Positions 7,175 through 15,599 of a stretch of DNA of 64,000 nt are shown one piece after another. The translations under genes and the position numbers were made by a program. The stretch's first letter is position 1; every line of letters starts with the position of its first letter. The stretch is taken from positions 124,001-188,000 of the forward strand of contig JAFSGE010000056.1 in NCBI GenBank assembly GCA_017434885.1. Direction: 5' to 3'. The notes under the pieces were generated by a model. It was not told the DNA's origin. It saw only the letters and a program-made list of their open reading frames with translations, and made no database searches. This DNA is from Lachnospiraceae bacterium. Lineage in GTDB: Bacteria > Bacillota > Clostridia > Lachnospirales > Lachnospiraceae.

Positions 7175-8488
7175 TCAATGCTCTAACATATTCTCTATAA
7201 ATATCCCATACCCCCTTGTCGGATCATTGACAAGCACATGTGTTACAGCACCCACAATTCGCCCATTTTGGACGATGGGACTTCCCGACATTCCCTGTAC
7301 GATTCCTCCTGTTGTTGCAAGCAAATCCTCATCGGTAATCTTTAAAACAATTCCCCTGTTCACATTATCATTTTCCAAATGAATATCCGTAATCTCCACA
7401 TCATATACCTTGGTTTCCGCACCCAAAGAACAAATAATCTGTGCTTCACCTTCCTGAATCTCATGTTTTAAACCAATCGGCATATATTCATACTCATTTT
7501 GACTGATAATTTCCTGAGAACAGACACCGTAAATCCCCTTTGCCGTGTTTGCAGTAATGGTTCCCAGTATATTATTGTCATCATACTCAATAAATCCGGT
7601 CAGTTCTCCCGGTGCCCCGTTTCTTCCCCTTGTGATACCTATAATCTCGGTGTGGTACAATGTTCCGCCTGAAAGCTCCATAAGTTCACTGGTATCCACA
7701 TCATTGATACCGTGTCCCAAAGCTCCAAAGCAACCACTTTCATCAATATATGTCATGGTACCTACCCCTTGAGCATTATCTCTGACCCAGATTCCCATTT
7801 TATACTCCCCGTTTAAATTCAATTCCGGTTTTGCCTGTACATCAAAAATCTCTTCCTCTCTCCGAATCTTAAAAACAATTTCCTGTCCTTCGCAGTGACT
7901 GATATTTTCAATCAACTGCTTTTTACTCTCCAGTATTTCCTCATTCATTTCCAAAATATAATCTCCCGGCTTAATTACATACTTTGCCGGCTCATGTATT
8001 TGTCCGTCTTCCCCTTCAAATTCACCTACGCCAACTACCAATACACCTGCTGTCTTTACGTAAATTCCCACCGGAATTCCGGAAGGCTTCAGCTTAATAT
8101 CCTGTATTACCTTGACATCCACCTCTTTTAGCGGAATAACTCCAAACAGCTTTAGGTTCATGGTATAGTTGTCAATCTGGTTTGCCTTTACCGTAATGGG
8201 GACACTGAAATCAATTTCTACACTCTCTTGTTTTGCAGAACTTGCAGATTTTGCAACACCGCTTGTCAAAAGAGCCTCTTCCCGATAAAGTCTGCCCGAT
8301 GCAGGTAATTTAAAATCGAGAGTCTGAGTAGTCCCTGCCTTTACCATAATTGTAGACGGTATACGGCTCCACATGGTGTAATAAACGGAAAACACCGTAA
8401 GAACAATCCCTGCAATCAATAATATATATAAAATTTTTCTGTATAACAAAAGTCTGAAAGAATTGCTTTCTATTCTATTAATTTTCAA
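7175..8488 (-). CDS. spoIVB: SpoIVB serine peptidase (S55)
   Basis: About 437 residues. In sporulators SpoIVB is secreted from the forespore into the intermembrane space and cleaves SpoIVFA, which activates pro-sigma-K processing. There is one N-terminal membrane anchor, a PDZ region containing GIPVGIYVKTAGVLVV, catalytic His in GALGHGIND and catalytic Ser in GMSGSPIV. I chose the TTG at 8488, about eight bases after AAAGGA. A longer frame from TTG 8527 would begin inside the recN terminator and has no ribosome site. Its 3' end (7187-7290) is the second copy of the duplicated tail. spo0A, the usual next gene, is replaced by the inserted module. Confidence 0.93.
   Translation of the reverse strand: MKINRIESNSFRLLLYRKILYILLIAGIVLTVFSVYYTMWSRIPSTIMVKAGTTQTLDFKLPASGRLYREEALLTSGVAKSASSAKQESVEIDFSVPITVKANQIDNYTMNLKLFGVIPLKEVDVKVIQDIKLKPSGIPVGIYVKTAGVLVVGVGEFEGEDGQIHEPAKYVIKPGDYILEMNEEILESKKQLIENISHCEGQEIVFKIRREEEIFDVQAKPELNLNGEYKMGIWVRDNAQGVGTMTYIDESGCFGALGHGINDVDTSELMELSGGTLYHTEIIGITRGRNGAPGELTGFIEYDDNNILGTITANTAKGIYGVCSQEIISQNEYEYMPIGLKHEIQEGEAQIICSLGAETKVYDVEITDIHLENDNVNRGIVLKITDEDLLATTGGIVQGMSGSPIVQNGRIVGAVTHVLVNDPTRGYGIFIENMLEH
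7187..7290 (-). repeat. Right copy of the 104-bp spoIVB-tail duplication
   Basis: This part of the functional spoIVB aligns without gaps to 3941-4044 (91 of 104 bases identical). It encodes the segment from the catalytic serine to the penultimate residues. The pair bounds the AT-rich module. Confidence 0.85.
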
Positions 8489-8520
8489 ATTTTCACATCC
8501 TTTTTTGTACTTTCCGAAAT

Positions 8521-8553
8521 AAAACAAAGAGACACACTTAACGCATGTCTCTT
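8521..8553 (-). terminator. Intrinsic terminator of recN
   Basis: AAGAGACA (8546-8553 read on the minus strand) pairs with TGTCTCTT (8527-8534), followed by TGTTTTATTT. It lies about 70 bases after the recN stop and 33 bases before the chosen spoIVB start. Confidence 0.8.
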
Positions 8554-8554
8554 C

Positions 8555-8561
8555 TAGTATG
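8555..8561 (-). promoter_or_regulatory. Sigma-G-like -10 element upstream of spoIVB
   Basis: CATACTA on the minus strand (8561-8555) matches the forespore sigma-G -10 pattern CATnnTA. I could not find a convincing -35 at the expected distance. A start here would fall inside the left arm of the recN terminator, so spoIVB messages could escape that hairpin. Confidence 0.35.
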
Positions 8562-8620
8562 TGAAAATATTTTTACTTTTAGTTAACCGATTTCAAATTT
8601 TAACTTCCAAATGTTTGAAA

Positions 8621-10303
8621 TCATTGTTTTGCTTTCCCGGCAAGCTGTCTCATTTCTGCCGCATTGCTGAGAACCGCCTCTGTCACACTATCTCCGCCCA
8701 AAAGTCTTGCAAGTTCATCCAGCATTTGCTTATCCTCTAATGGAACAATTTGTGTCGCTGTACGGTCATTCACCACGTTCTTTTCAATTAAAAAATGAGT
8801 ATCAGCCATAGCTGCAATTTGAGGCAGATGTGTAATACAGATAATCTGGTGTTCTTTAGAAAGCTGCCCTAATTTTTCCGATACCTTCCAAGCGGTTCTC
8901 CCACTGATTCCTGTATCAATTTCATCAAAAATCAAAGTATCCGTTCCTTCTTCGTCTGCAAACACGCTCTTAAACGCAAGCATAATTCGGGAAAGTTCAC
9001 CACCACTGGCAACCATCTGCAAAGGTTGCTTCTTTTCTCCCGGATTGGTTGAAATCAAAAAACCAATTTTGTCATAACCGTCTTCTGCGAAATGCTCCGC
9101 ATCCGGTTCAACACTAATCTCAAAGTCCACATCCAAAAAGTTTAAATCCACAAGTGCTTCTGTCAGTTTTTTGGTCAGTACTGTCGCTGCACTCATTCTT
9201 TTTTCAGATATTTGCCTGCAGAGTTCCAGAATCTGTGTTTTTTCCTGATTTATTTTTTGCTCTAAATTCTGCAAATATTCTTCATAGTGAGCCAACTGTT
9301 CCAGACGCTCAGTTTTCATGGTAAGTGCTTCCTGTAATTTTTCATAGGAATTACCATATTTATCCTTCAATCTGTTAATCAGGTTCAAACGCTCCTGCAC
9401 TTGAATGAACTCTTCTTCATCGAACTCAAGACTTTCGCTGTAATTAGCCAAACTTCTGTTAAAATCATTCAGCAAATTGTCAATTTCCGCAAGTTGATCG
9501 CAAAGCTCCTGCGCGTCCTCTTCATAACTTCCTACGCTCCGAAGTTCACGAAGCGCTCTCCCCACAGCTTCTCCAGCACAGCCTGCATTATCATATCCGG
9601 TAAGACTGTGTGTGAAATAAACAGCTTCTTTAATCTTCTTTGCATTGGACATTCTGCGATATAACTTTTCAAGCTGCTCATCTTCCCCCTGCACAATTGC
9701 AGCGCTTTCCAGTTCATTTACCTCAAACTGCAGTAAATCAGCTTCCCTTTTTCTGGCATCCTCATCCATTCTGTTATCGTCAAGCTCTGCTTTTGCCATT
9801 TGATAGTCTGTATATATTTTTTTTAATTCTTTTTTTAATGCTGATACTCCGTCACCCGCATAATCATCCAGCATCGCCTTATGCTTTGCCGGTTTTAACA
9901 GAGATTGATGCTCGTGCTGCCCGTACATATCAAGCAGCACACCGGCCAGTGCACGAAGTTGCCCGCTGCTCACCGTCTCGCCGTTTACTTTACAGGTACT
10001 TCTCGCCGGAGCAATCTTTCTCTGTAGCAAAAGCGTGCCATCCTCTTCTGTGGGAAGCTCCATCTCTTCAAGCACTCTGCACTGCTTCGCATTCAGTGAA
10101 AAAATAAGCTCTACCAAAGCATATTCCGCTCCGTTTCGGATGTAATCCTTATCAGCCTTTGCTCCAAGCGCCAAATTAATGGAACCGATAATAATCGATT
10201 TACCTGCACCGGTTTCTCCCGTTAATATATTAAGGCCATCGGTAAATGTTACCTCGGCCTCATCAATTAATGCCAGATTTTTCACATGTAAACTCTCAAG
10301 CAT
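8621..10303 (-). CDS. recN: DNA repair protein RecN
   Basis: A 560-residue SMC-like ATPase acting early in double-strand-break repair. The Walker A motif GETGAGKSIIIGSIN lies near residue 30. A long coiled coil fills about 150-370. The C-terminal lobe has the ABC signature ASGGELSRIMLAFK and the Walker B DTLIFDEIDTGISG, followed by ICITHLPQIAAMADTHF. Length is normal for the family (about 555). The start ATG 10303 has AGGAGG upstream. It is co-directional with argR (25-base gap) as in other Firmicutes. Confidence 0.97.
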   Translation of the reverse strand: MLESLHVKNLALIDEAEVTFTDGLNILTGETGAGKSIIIGSINLALGAKADKDYIRNGAEYALVELIFSLNAKQCRVLEEMELPTEEDGTLLLQRKIAPARSTCKVNGETVSSGQLRALAGVLLDMYGQHEHQSLLKPAKHKAMLDDYAGDGVSALKKELKKIYTDYQMAKAELDDNRMDEDARKREADLLQFEVNELESAAIVQGEDEQLEKLYRRMSNAKKIKEAVYFTHSLTGYDNAGCAGEAVGRALRELRSVGSYEEDAQELCDQLAEIDNLLNDFNRSLANYSESLEFDEEEFIQVQERLNLINRLKDKYGNSYEKLQEALTMKTERLEQLAHYEEYLQNLEQKINQEKTQILELCRQISEKRMSAATVLTKKLTEALVDLNFLDVDFEISVEPDAEHFAEDGYDKIGFLISTNPGEKKQPLQMVASGGELSRIMLAFKSVFADEEGTDTLIFDEIDTGISGRTAWKVSEKLGQLSKEHQIICITHLPQIAAMADTHFLIEKNVVNDRTATQIVPLEDKQMLDELARLLGGDSVTEAVLSNAAEMRQLAGKAKQ

Positions 10304-10328
10304 TTATATTTCCTCCTGTGTATGTCGG

Positions 10329-10781
10329 TTATTCCTCCAATACACTGCGTATTTCTTCCATAATACTCTTTGTATCATCTACTGTCCGCACAGCCACCAT
10401 AATGGTATCATCACCTGCAATGGAACCTACAATTTCTTTTAATTTCATGGCATCAACCGCAGCCGCAACTGCCATTGCCATGCCTGATACCGTCTTTATC
10501 ACCAGAATATTCTGTGCCATATCCATAGAGACAAAACCGTCTTTTAATACTCGGATATACTTATCGCTCAAATAGTGGTCGTTGTGTACCAAAACGGTAT
10601 ATTTCTGCCTTCCGTCTTTCATGGGAATCTTTGACAGCTTCATTTCCCTGATGTCTCTGGAAACCGTTGCCTGAGTCACCTCATAACCGGCTTCTTTGAG
10701 TCTGTCAACCAACTCTTCCTGGGTTTCAATTTCAAACTGTTCAATCAGTTCTTTAATTTTTCGGTGTCTGTTTTTTTTCAT
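10329..10781 (-). CDS. argR: Arginine repressor ArgR/AhrC
   Basis: A 150-residue repressor. The N-terminal winged helix (about 1-70, TQEELVDRLKEAGYEVTQA) binds ARG boxes. The C-terminal domain (about 80-150) forms the arginine-binding hexamer and carries the conserved GSIAGDDTIMVAVR. It represses arginine synthesis and activates catabolism when arginine is present. The gene sits between nadK and recN, its common place in Clostridia. The start ATG 10781 has AGGAAG nearby. Confidence 0.96.
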   Translation of the reverse strand: MKKNRHRKIKELIEQFEIETQEELVDRLKEAGYEVTQATVSRDIREMKLSKIPMKDGRQKYTVLVHNDHYLSDKYIRVLKDGFVSMDMAQNILVIKTVSGMAMAVAAAVDAMKLKEIVGSIAGDDTIMVAVRTVDDTKSIMEEIRSVLEE

Positions 10782-10839
10782 GGTCTTCCTATGCCTTTCT
10801 GCCTAAGTTTCTCCTTTGGCATCCATGCCTGTGCTTATG

Positions 10840-11673
10840 CTAATCGCTCATTTTCTGATGAAGTATCTCCAAAAAGCTTGCCTTATTCAGCTTTACGATT
10901 CCCGTTGTTTTATCGGAACGCCTGATAACAATTCTGTCTCCCGTGTACAAAGTCACTCTATGGCTACCGTCAAAGATTGCCTCAACTTCCTGCTCCACAC
11001 CATCATGTCCTGTTTCAATTTCAATGGTAATCTCATCTTCCGGAGAAAGAATGATGCTTCGATGCTGCATGGAATGCGGACATATCGGAGACATCACAAT
11101 AAGCTCTGCTTTCGGGTCCACCACCGGACCGCCCGCTGACAAATTATATCCTGTGGAGCCGGTTGGCGTTGCCACAATCATACCGTCTGCATGATACTTA
11201 TGTAAAAATTGTCCGTTAACACTAATGTTAAACTTGATAATCTGCAAGGAACCTTTACGGGTAATGACAATATCATTGAGTGCACGGGTATTGTCCTTTT
11301 CCCCCGCCTCATCATAACTGTATCCGACCAGCATCATTCTCTTCTCAATTTCATATTCTCCTAAAAGAATGTTGCCAAGTGCCTCCTCAATATCATCCTT
11401 GTTTACTTCCGTCAAAAATCCCAGTGTTCCTAAATTAATGCCCAAAAAAGGAACATTCATATCCGCAAGATCTACTGCCGCCTGTAAAAGCGTACCGTCT
11501 CCGCCAAGCACCAGCACGCAGTCTGCACCTTGCTGCACCGAATTTTTATCAATATGTCTTTCGGCGCAAACCGTGCACATTTTTCCATGAGCTTCCAAAT
11601 AATCTTTTATCTGATTGGTAACCTGAAACTCCGGGTCTTTTGTCTGATTTGTAATAATGTGAAAATGCTCCAT
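10840..11673 (-). CDS. nadK: NAD kinase
   Basis: ATP-dependent NAD kinase, the source of NADP. The GGDGT motif is present (LVLGGDGTLLQAAVD), as is the conserved PTGSTGYNLSAGGP loop. The start is uncertain: GTG at 11694 directly follows the tlyA stop, ATG 11685 is also open, and ATG 11673 (MEHFHIITNQTKD) matches where the family usually begins, with GAGAGG 13 bases upstream. I chose 11673, giving 277 residues. It is translationally close to tlyA and belongs to the same operon. Confidence 0.93.
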   Translation of the reverse strand: MEHFHIITNQTKDPEFQVTNQIKDYLEAHGKMCTVCAERHIDKNSVQQGADCVLVLGGDGTLLQAAVDLADMNVPFLGINLGTLGFLTEVNKDDIEEALGNILLGEYEIEKRMMLVGYSYDEAGEKDNTRALNDIVITRKGSLQIIKFNISVNGQFLHKYHADGMIVATPTGSTGYNLSAGGPVVDPKAELIVMSPICPHSMQHRSIILSPEDEITIEIETGHDGVEQEVEAIFDGSHRVTLYTGDRIVIRRSDKTTGIVKLNKASFLEILHQKMSD

Positions 11674-11694
11674 CGCAATGTTCATACCTCTCAC

Positions 11695-12579
11695 TTATAA
11701 ATTCTGATGGGCCTTGCCGACTGTAGTTTTAATTTCTTTCATCATTTCTTCTCTAAAGGAATAACCGCTTTTATTTTCTGTTATAAATCTAAGCTGTCCT
11801 TCGGCGTCAGCTTCCGTTATATGTGCTGTATGCGCTGCCTTCTCATCTTCCTTGCGAAGATGCACCAAATACTCAATATTGCCTTCCGGACCTTTTATCG
11901 GCGAAAAGTCCAAATGCAAAACCGTAAATCCGATAAAATCTGCAAAGTCTATTACTTTGCAAATCACTTCTTCGTGAATTTCCGGTTCTCTCACCACACC
12001 TTTTTTTCCCACCTTGTCTTTGCCCGCTTCAAACTGCGGCTTTATCAGACATACCATTTCTCCCCTATCGGCAAGAAGCTCTCTGGCAGGTATTAAAATT
12101 TTGGTCAGAGATATAAACGAAACATCTACGGATGCAAAATCAAGCACATCCTCAATATCTCCCGGCACCATATAACGGAAATTTGTTTTTTCCATGCAGA
12201 CCACGCGCTCATCATTTCTCAATTTCCAATCAAGCTGACCGTGCCCCACGTCCACGGAATACACCTTCTTTGCCCCGTTTTGAAGCATACAGTCCGTAAA
12301 ACCTCCGGTGGATGCACCGATATCCATACAGACTTTATCTGTAAGGTTTAAGCCAAACTGCTTCATTGCCTTTTCTAACTTAAGACCGCCCCTGCTTACA
12401 TAAGGCAATGTACTTCCTCTGACTTCTAACTTTATTTTGGACAAATCAAAGGTGGTTCCTGCTTTATCTTCACGCTGCCCGTCCACGAAAACATTTCCTG
12501 ACATAATAATTGCCTTGGCTTTTTCACGGGAGGCGGCATACCCTTCTTGTACCAATATTACATCTAAACGCTCTTTCAT
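11695..12579 (-). CDS. tlyA: TlyA family rRNA 2'-O-methyltransferase (hemolysin A family)
   Basis: A 294-residue protein with an N-terminal S4 RNA-binding domain (about 3-65, RLDVILVQEGYAASREKAK) and an FtsJ-like methyltransferase domain containing the SAM motif DIGASTGGFTDCML. Homologues methylate ribosomal RNA; YqxC is the Bacillus member. The stop of dxs and the ATG share an ATGA overlap, indicating translational coupling. Confidence 0.94.
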   Translation of the reverse strand: MKERLDVILVQEGYAASREKAKAIIMSGNVFVDGQREDKAGTTFDLSKIKLEVRGSTLPYVSRGGLKLEKAMKQFGLNLTDKVCMDIGASTGGFTDCMLQNGAKKVYSVDVGHGQLDWKLRNDERVVCMEKTNFRYMVPGDIEDVLDFASVDVSFISLTKILIPARELLADRGEMVCLIKPQFEAGKDKVGKKGVVREPEIHEEVICKVIDFADFIGFTVLHLDFSPIKGPEGNIEYLVHLRKEDEKAAHTAHITEADAEGQLRFITENKSGYSFREEMMKEIKTTVGKAHQNL

Positions 12580-14447
12580 TCTTTCATTGTTTCCATTTCT
12601 TTCAAAATTCGGCTTACAATGCTCTCTTCATCCATTTCGATTTCTTTTTTGAGCAAATCTACATTGCCGTGCTCTACATATTCATCGGGAATGGTCACAT
12701 TTATCAATTTGCTTCCAAAAGTAAGAGTATCCATATAATCTCTTACCTTTTCACCATAACCGCCGCTTGCTACATTTTCTTCCATTGTCACAACCAGCTT
12801 GTGATTCTTTGCAGCCCAGTATACCGCATCTTCATCAATTGGTTTAATAAATCTGCCGTTAATCAGACTGCACTTATATCCTGCTTCATGCAAAAGTTCC
12901 CGCACTTTCTCCGCGGATTTTACCATGCTTCCTACTGCAAGCAGACAGATTTCACCCTCAGCGTAAATAGCCTCTGCCTTAAAAGCTTCAATAGGTGCAC
13001 GATATTCTTCCAGCCCTGCATATGCCTCTCCTCTGGGATAGCGTACCGCTATGGGTGCCCCAAACGAAACTGCAAACTTCATCATATCGGAAAGCTCCCA
13101 TTTATTTTTGGGTGCCATTACATGCATGTTGGGAATGGAAGATAAATAGGACAAATCAAAAATCCCCTGATGGGTCTCTCCGTCGCTTCCCACCAATCCT
13201 GCCCTGTCAATGGCAAATACCACCGGCAGATTCTGAATACACACATCGTGCAGAATCTGGTCATATGCTCTTTGCAGGAAAGAAGAATAAATTGCCACAA
13301 CGGGTTTCAGTCCGCCTGCAGCCAGTCCTGCCGCAAAGGTTACTGCATGTTCTTCCGCAATTCCTACATCAAAAAATCTGTCAGGATAAAGGTTTCTGAA
13401 ACGCTTCAACCCCGTGCCGTCCGGCATTGCCGCCGTAATGGCAACCACCTTTTCGTCCCTTGCCCCTAACTTTGTCATAACTGTTGAAAAAATATCGGTA
13501 TAATTTGCCACCGTTCTCGGCTTTGTGGGAATACCTGTTTCCACATTAAAAGGTTCTGCCCCATGGAATCTGGCAGGATGACGTTCAGCAGGTGCAAATC
13601 CTTTTCCTTTTTGGGTAATTACATGCACCAATACTGCATTTCTCACGCGCTTTGCTTCCTGGAACATCTGAAGCATTGCCGGAATATTATGTCCGTCAAC
13701 AGGTCCGAGATATGTGATACCCATATCTTCAAAAAACATTCCGGGAACAACAAGATGCTTAAAGCTGCTCTTTGCTTTTCGAATTCCTTCTACCACCTTG
13801 CCACCATACTTAGGCATATCTTTAAGAGTTTTATACACACCTTCTTTGATATCCAGATAGGTATCCGCTGTACGGATATTGTTGAGGTATTTTGATACGC
13901 CACCCACATTTTCGGATATGGACATATTATTATCATTCAGAACAATAATGAAATTCGTCTCCATTTTTGCCGCATTGTTTAGAGCCTCGTAAGCCATACC
14001 GCCTGTCAGGGAACCGTCTCCGATTACGGAAATAATATTGTGATTCAATCCCTGAATATCTCTTGCTTTCACCAAGCCAAGACCTGCGGAAATAGAAGTA
14101 GAGCTGTGCCCGGTATCAAAACAGTCACAATCACTTTCTTTCCGTTTGGGGAATCCGCTCATTCCGTGATATTTGCGCAGATTCTCAAATCCGTCTCTGC
14201 GTCCTGTCAATAATTTATGGGTATAAGACTGATGTCCTACATCCCATACAATCTTATCTTCCGGCAACTGAAATGCCAGATGAAGTGCCATAGTAAGCTC
14301 CACCGCCCCCAAATTTGAGCCTAAATGTCCACCTGTTTTGGAAATCTTCTCTATCAAAAACTGTCTGATTTCTTCCGCAAGCTCCGGATAACATTCCGGT
14401 CTTATGTTCTTAATATCATTCGCTTTTTTGATATTGTCAAGTAACAT
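12576..14447 (-). CDS. dxs: 1-deoxy-D-xylulose-5-phosphate synthase
   Basis: A 623-residue TPP enzyme that condenses pyruvate with glyceraldehyde-3-phosphate, the first step of the MEP isoprenoid pathway. Visible motifs are GHQSYTHKLLTGR, the TPP-binding GDGSLTGGMAYEALNNA with NNNMSIS, the transketolase Pyr-domain GIAEEHAVTFAAGLA and DRAGLVGSDGETHQG. Length is normal. It is clustered with ispA, linking synthesis of the C5 units to prenyl chain building. The start is ATG 14447 with GAAGGG upstream. Confidence 0.98.
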   Translation of the reverse strand: MLLDNIKKANDIKNIRPECYPELAEEIRQFLIEKISKTGGHLGSNLGAVELTMALHLAFQLPEDKIVWDVGHQSYTHKLLTGRRDGFENLRKYHGMSGFPKRKESDCDCFDTGHSSTSISAGLGLVKARDIQGLNHNIISVIGDGSLTGGMAYEALNNAAKMETNFIIVLNDNNMSISENVGGVSKYLNNIRTADTYLDIKEGVYKTLKDMPKYGGKVVEGIRKAKSSFKHLVVPGMFFEDMGITYLGPVDGHNIPAMLQMFQEAKRVRNAVLVHVITQKGKGFAPAERHPARFHGAEPFNVETGIPTKPRTVANYTDIFSTVMTKLGARDEKVVAITAAMPDGTGLKRFRNLYPDRFFDVGIAEEHAVTFAAGLAAGGLKPVVAIYSSFLQRAYDQILHDVCIQNLPVVFAIDRAGLVGSDGETHQGIFDLSYLSSIPNMHVMAPKNKWELSDMMKFAVSFGAPIAVRYPRGEAYAGLEEYRAPIEAFKAEAIYAEGEICLLAVGSMVKSAEKVRELLHEAGYKCSLINGRFIKPIDEDAVYWAAKNHKLVVTMEENVASGGYGEKVRDYMDTLTFGSKLINVTIPDEYVEHGNVDLLKKEIEMDEESIVSRILKEMETMKE

Positions 14448-14476
14448 CTCTTCGCCCTTCTTTTCTTAGGTTATTG

Positions 14477-15394
14477 CTATTTTTCTCTGGTTATCAGTGA
14501 CTCAATCAATTCTATCAAAAAGGTATCCCTATCCTTGTCTTTCTTCTGAACATAATATGTTAAGGTTTCAATAGCCTCCCTTGAAAGACGCTCCACTTCT
14601 TTTTTCGAAGTTTCCAGCCCCTTTAAGGTCACGTAAGTAAGCTTGTTATTTTTTTCATCGCTTCCTACCGGCTTTCCAAGCACCTCCGTGGTACTTGTCA
14701 CGTCAAGGACATCATCCTGAATTTGGAAGGCAATACCGATATTGTAAGCAACCTGTTCCATGGCTTTTACATCATCATCCGAAGCCCCTGCCAGGGTTGC
14801 TCCTATCATCATGGCCGCCTGAATCAGTGCCGCTGTTTTATTTTCGTGAATAAACAATAATACTTCTTCTGTCAGCAGATTTTGATTTTCTTCTGCTTCA
14901 ATATCTGCGGTCTGTCCGCCAATCATACCATAAACACCGGCTTTATTGCCTAAAATCTGAAGCGCCTTTGCAACACGCTTTATCACAGTTATATCTTCTG
15001 TCATATCAAAAGCTTTTGCAGCAGTTTCATACGCCAAATTGAGAAGACCGTCTCCTGCCAGTACCGCCATTCCTTCTCCGTAAACCGTCCATGTTGTTTT
15101 GCGGCCTCTGCGATACATGTCATTATCCATTGCCGGAAGGTCATCATGCACTAAGGAATAATTATGAATCATTTCCAGTGCCGCCATAAAAGGATACACT
15201 ATCTCGCCTTCTCCTCCAAACAGTTTAAAGCATTCCTCCATTATCATAGGGCGAAGCCTCTTACCTCCTGCGGTCACGCTGTAATTCATCGCTTCCAAAA
15301 CCGTTTTCTGATAGCCGGTCTCTTTTGGCAGAAATCCGGTAAGTACTTCCTCAATATGGTCTACTCTTCTACCCAGCTGCTCTTTAAAACTCAT
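14477..15394 (-). CDS. ispA: Polyprenyl (farnesyl/geranyl) diphosphate synthase
   Basis: A 305-residue trans-isoprenyl diphosphate synthase. It has GGKRLRP, the first aspartate-rich motif DDLPAMDND and the second DDVLDVT, which bind magnesium and the diphosphate substrates. The length and context between xseB and dxs point to farnesyl diphosphate synthase; chain length cannot be proved by eye. The start ATG lies inside the 3' end of xseB (11-base overlap). Confidence 0.95.
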   Translation of the reverse strand: MSFKEQLGRRVDHIEEVLTGFLPKETGYQKTVLEAMNYSVTAGGKRLRPMIMEECFKLFGGEGEIVYPFMAALEMIHNYSLVHDDLPAMDNDMYRRGRKTTWTVYGEGMAVLAGDGLLNLAYETAAKAFDMTEDITVIKRVAKALQILGNKAGVYGMIGGQTADIEAEENQNLLTEEVLLFIHENKTAALIQAAMMIGATLAGASDDDVKAMEQVAYNIGIAFQIQDDVLDVTSTTEVLGKPVGSDEKNNKLTYVTLKGLETSKKEVERLSREAIETLTYYVQKKDKDRDTFLIELIESLITREK

Positions 15395-15599
15395 CTGTTT
15401 CTCCCTTTTCGTTTAACACAAGTACTTTTTTCTCTACTTTATCAATGGCATCATTACACTGCTTTAAAAGTTCCATTCCTTTTTGATATTCCGCAAAGGA
15501 ATCTTCTAACGAAATGTCCTCTCGTTCCAAGTTCTCAATGGTTTGATTCAGTTGTAAAAATGCCTCTTCCAGATTAAACTCTTTTTTCTTATCAGCCAT
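15384..15599 (-). CDS. xseB: Exodeoxyribonuclease VII small subunit
   Basis: A 71-residue helical protein, MADKKKEFNLEEAFLQLNQ, with the family pattern LEREDISLEDSFAEYQKGMEL. The ATG at 15599 follows GGGAG by about seven bases; an upstream start at 15632 would lie deeper within xseA. It overlaps the end of xseA by 8 bases. Together they form the nuclease that degrades single-stranded DNA. Confidence 0.95.
   Translation of the reverse strand: MADKKKEFNLEEAFLQLNQTIENLEREDISLEDSFAEYQKGMELLKQCNDAIDKVEKKVLVLNEKGETDEF

Larger units (their letters stand above)
4045..7186. mobile_element. Candidate inserted module in the spoIVB 3' end
   Basis: This segment lies between the spoIVB tail relic and the intact spoIVB tail, 3246 bases apart repeat-to-repeat. 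It is visibly more AT-rich than the flanking housekeeping genes. It contains a double-XRE regulator, a 92-residue protein of unknown role and an AAA_14/DUF4143 ATPase. No integrase, transposase or resolvase was seen, so how it moved is unknown. The call rests on the bounding duplication, the change in base composition and the break in the conserved recN-spoIVB-spo0A order. Confidence 0.5.

Noticed and set aside
4045..7186. An insertion sequence or integrative element with its own recombinase
   Set aside because: No transposase, integrase or resolvase frame and no terminal inverted repeats of IS type were found. The call is limited to a bounded module.
7175..8527. spoIVB starting at the TTG at 8527
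   Set aside because: That codon lies in the stem of the recN terminator and has no ribosome site; TTG 8488 has one.
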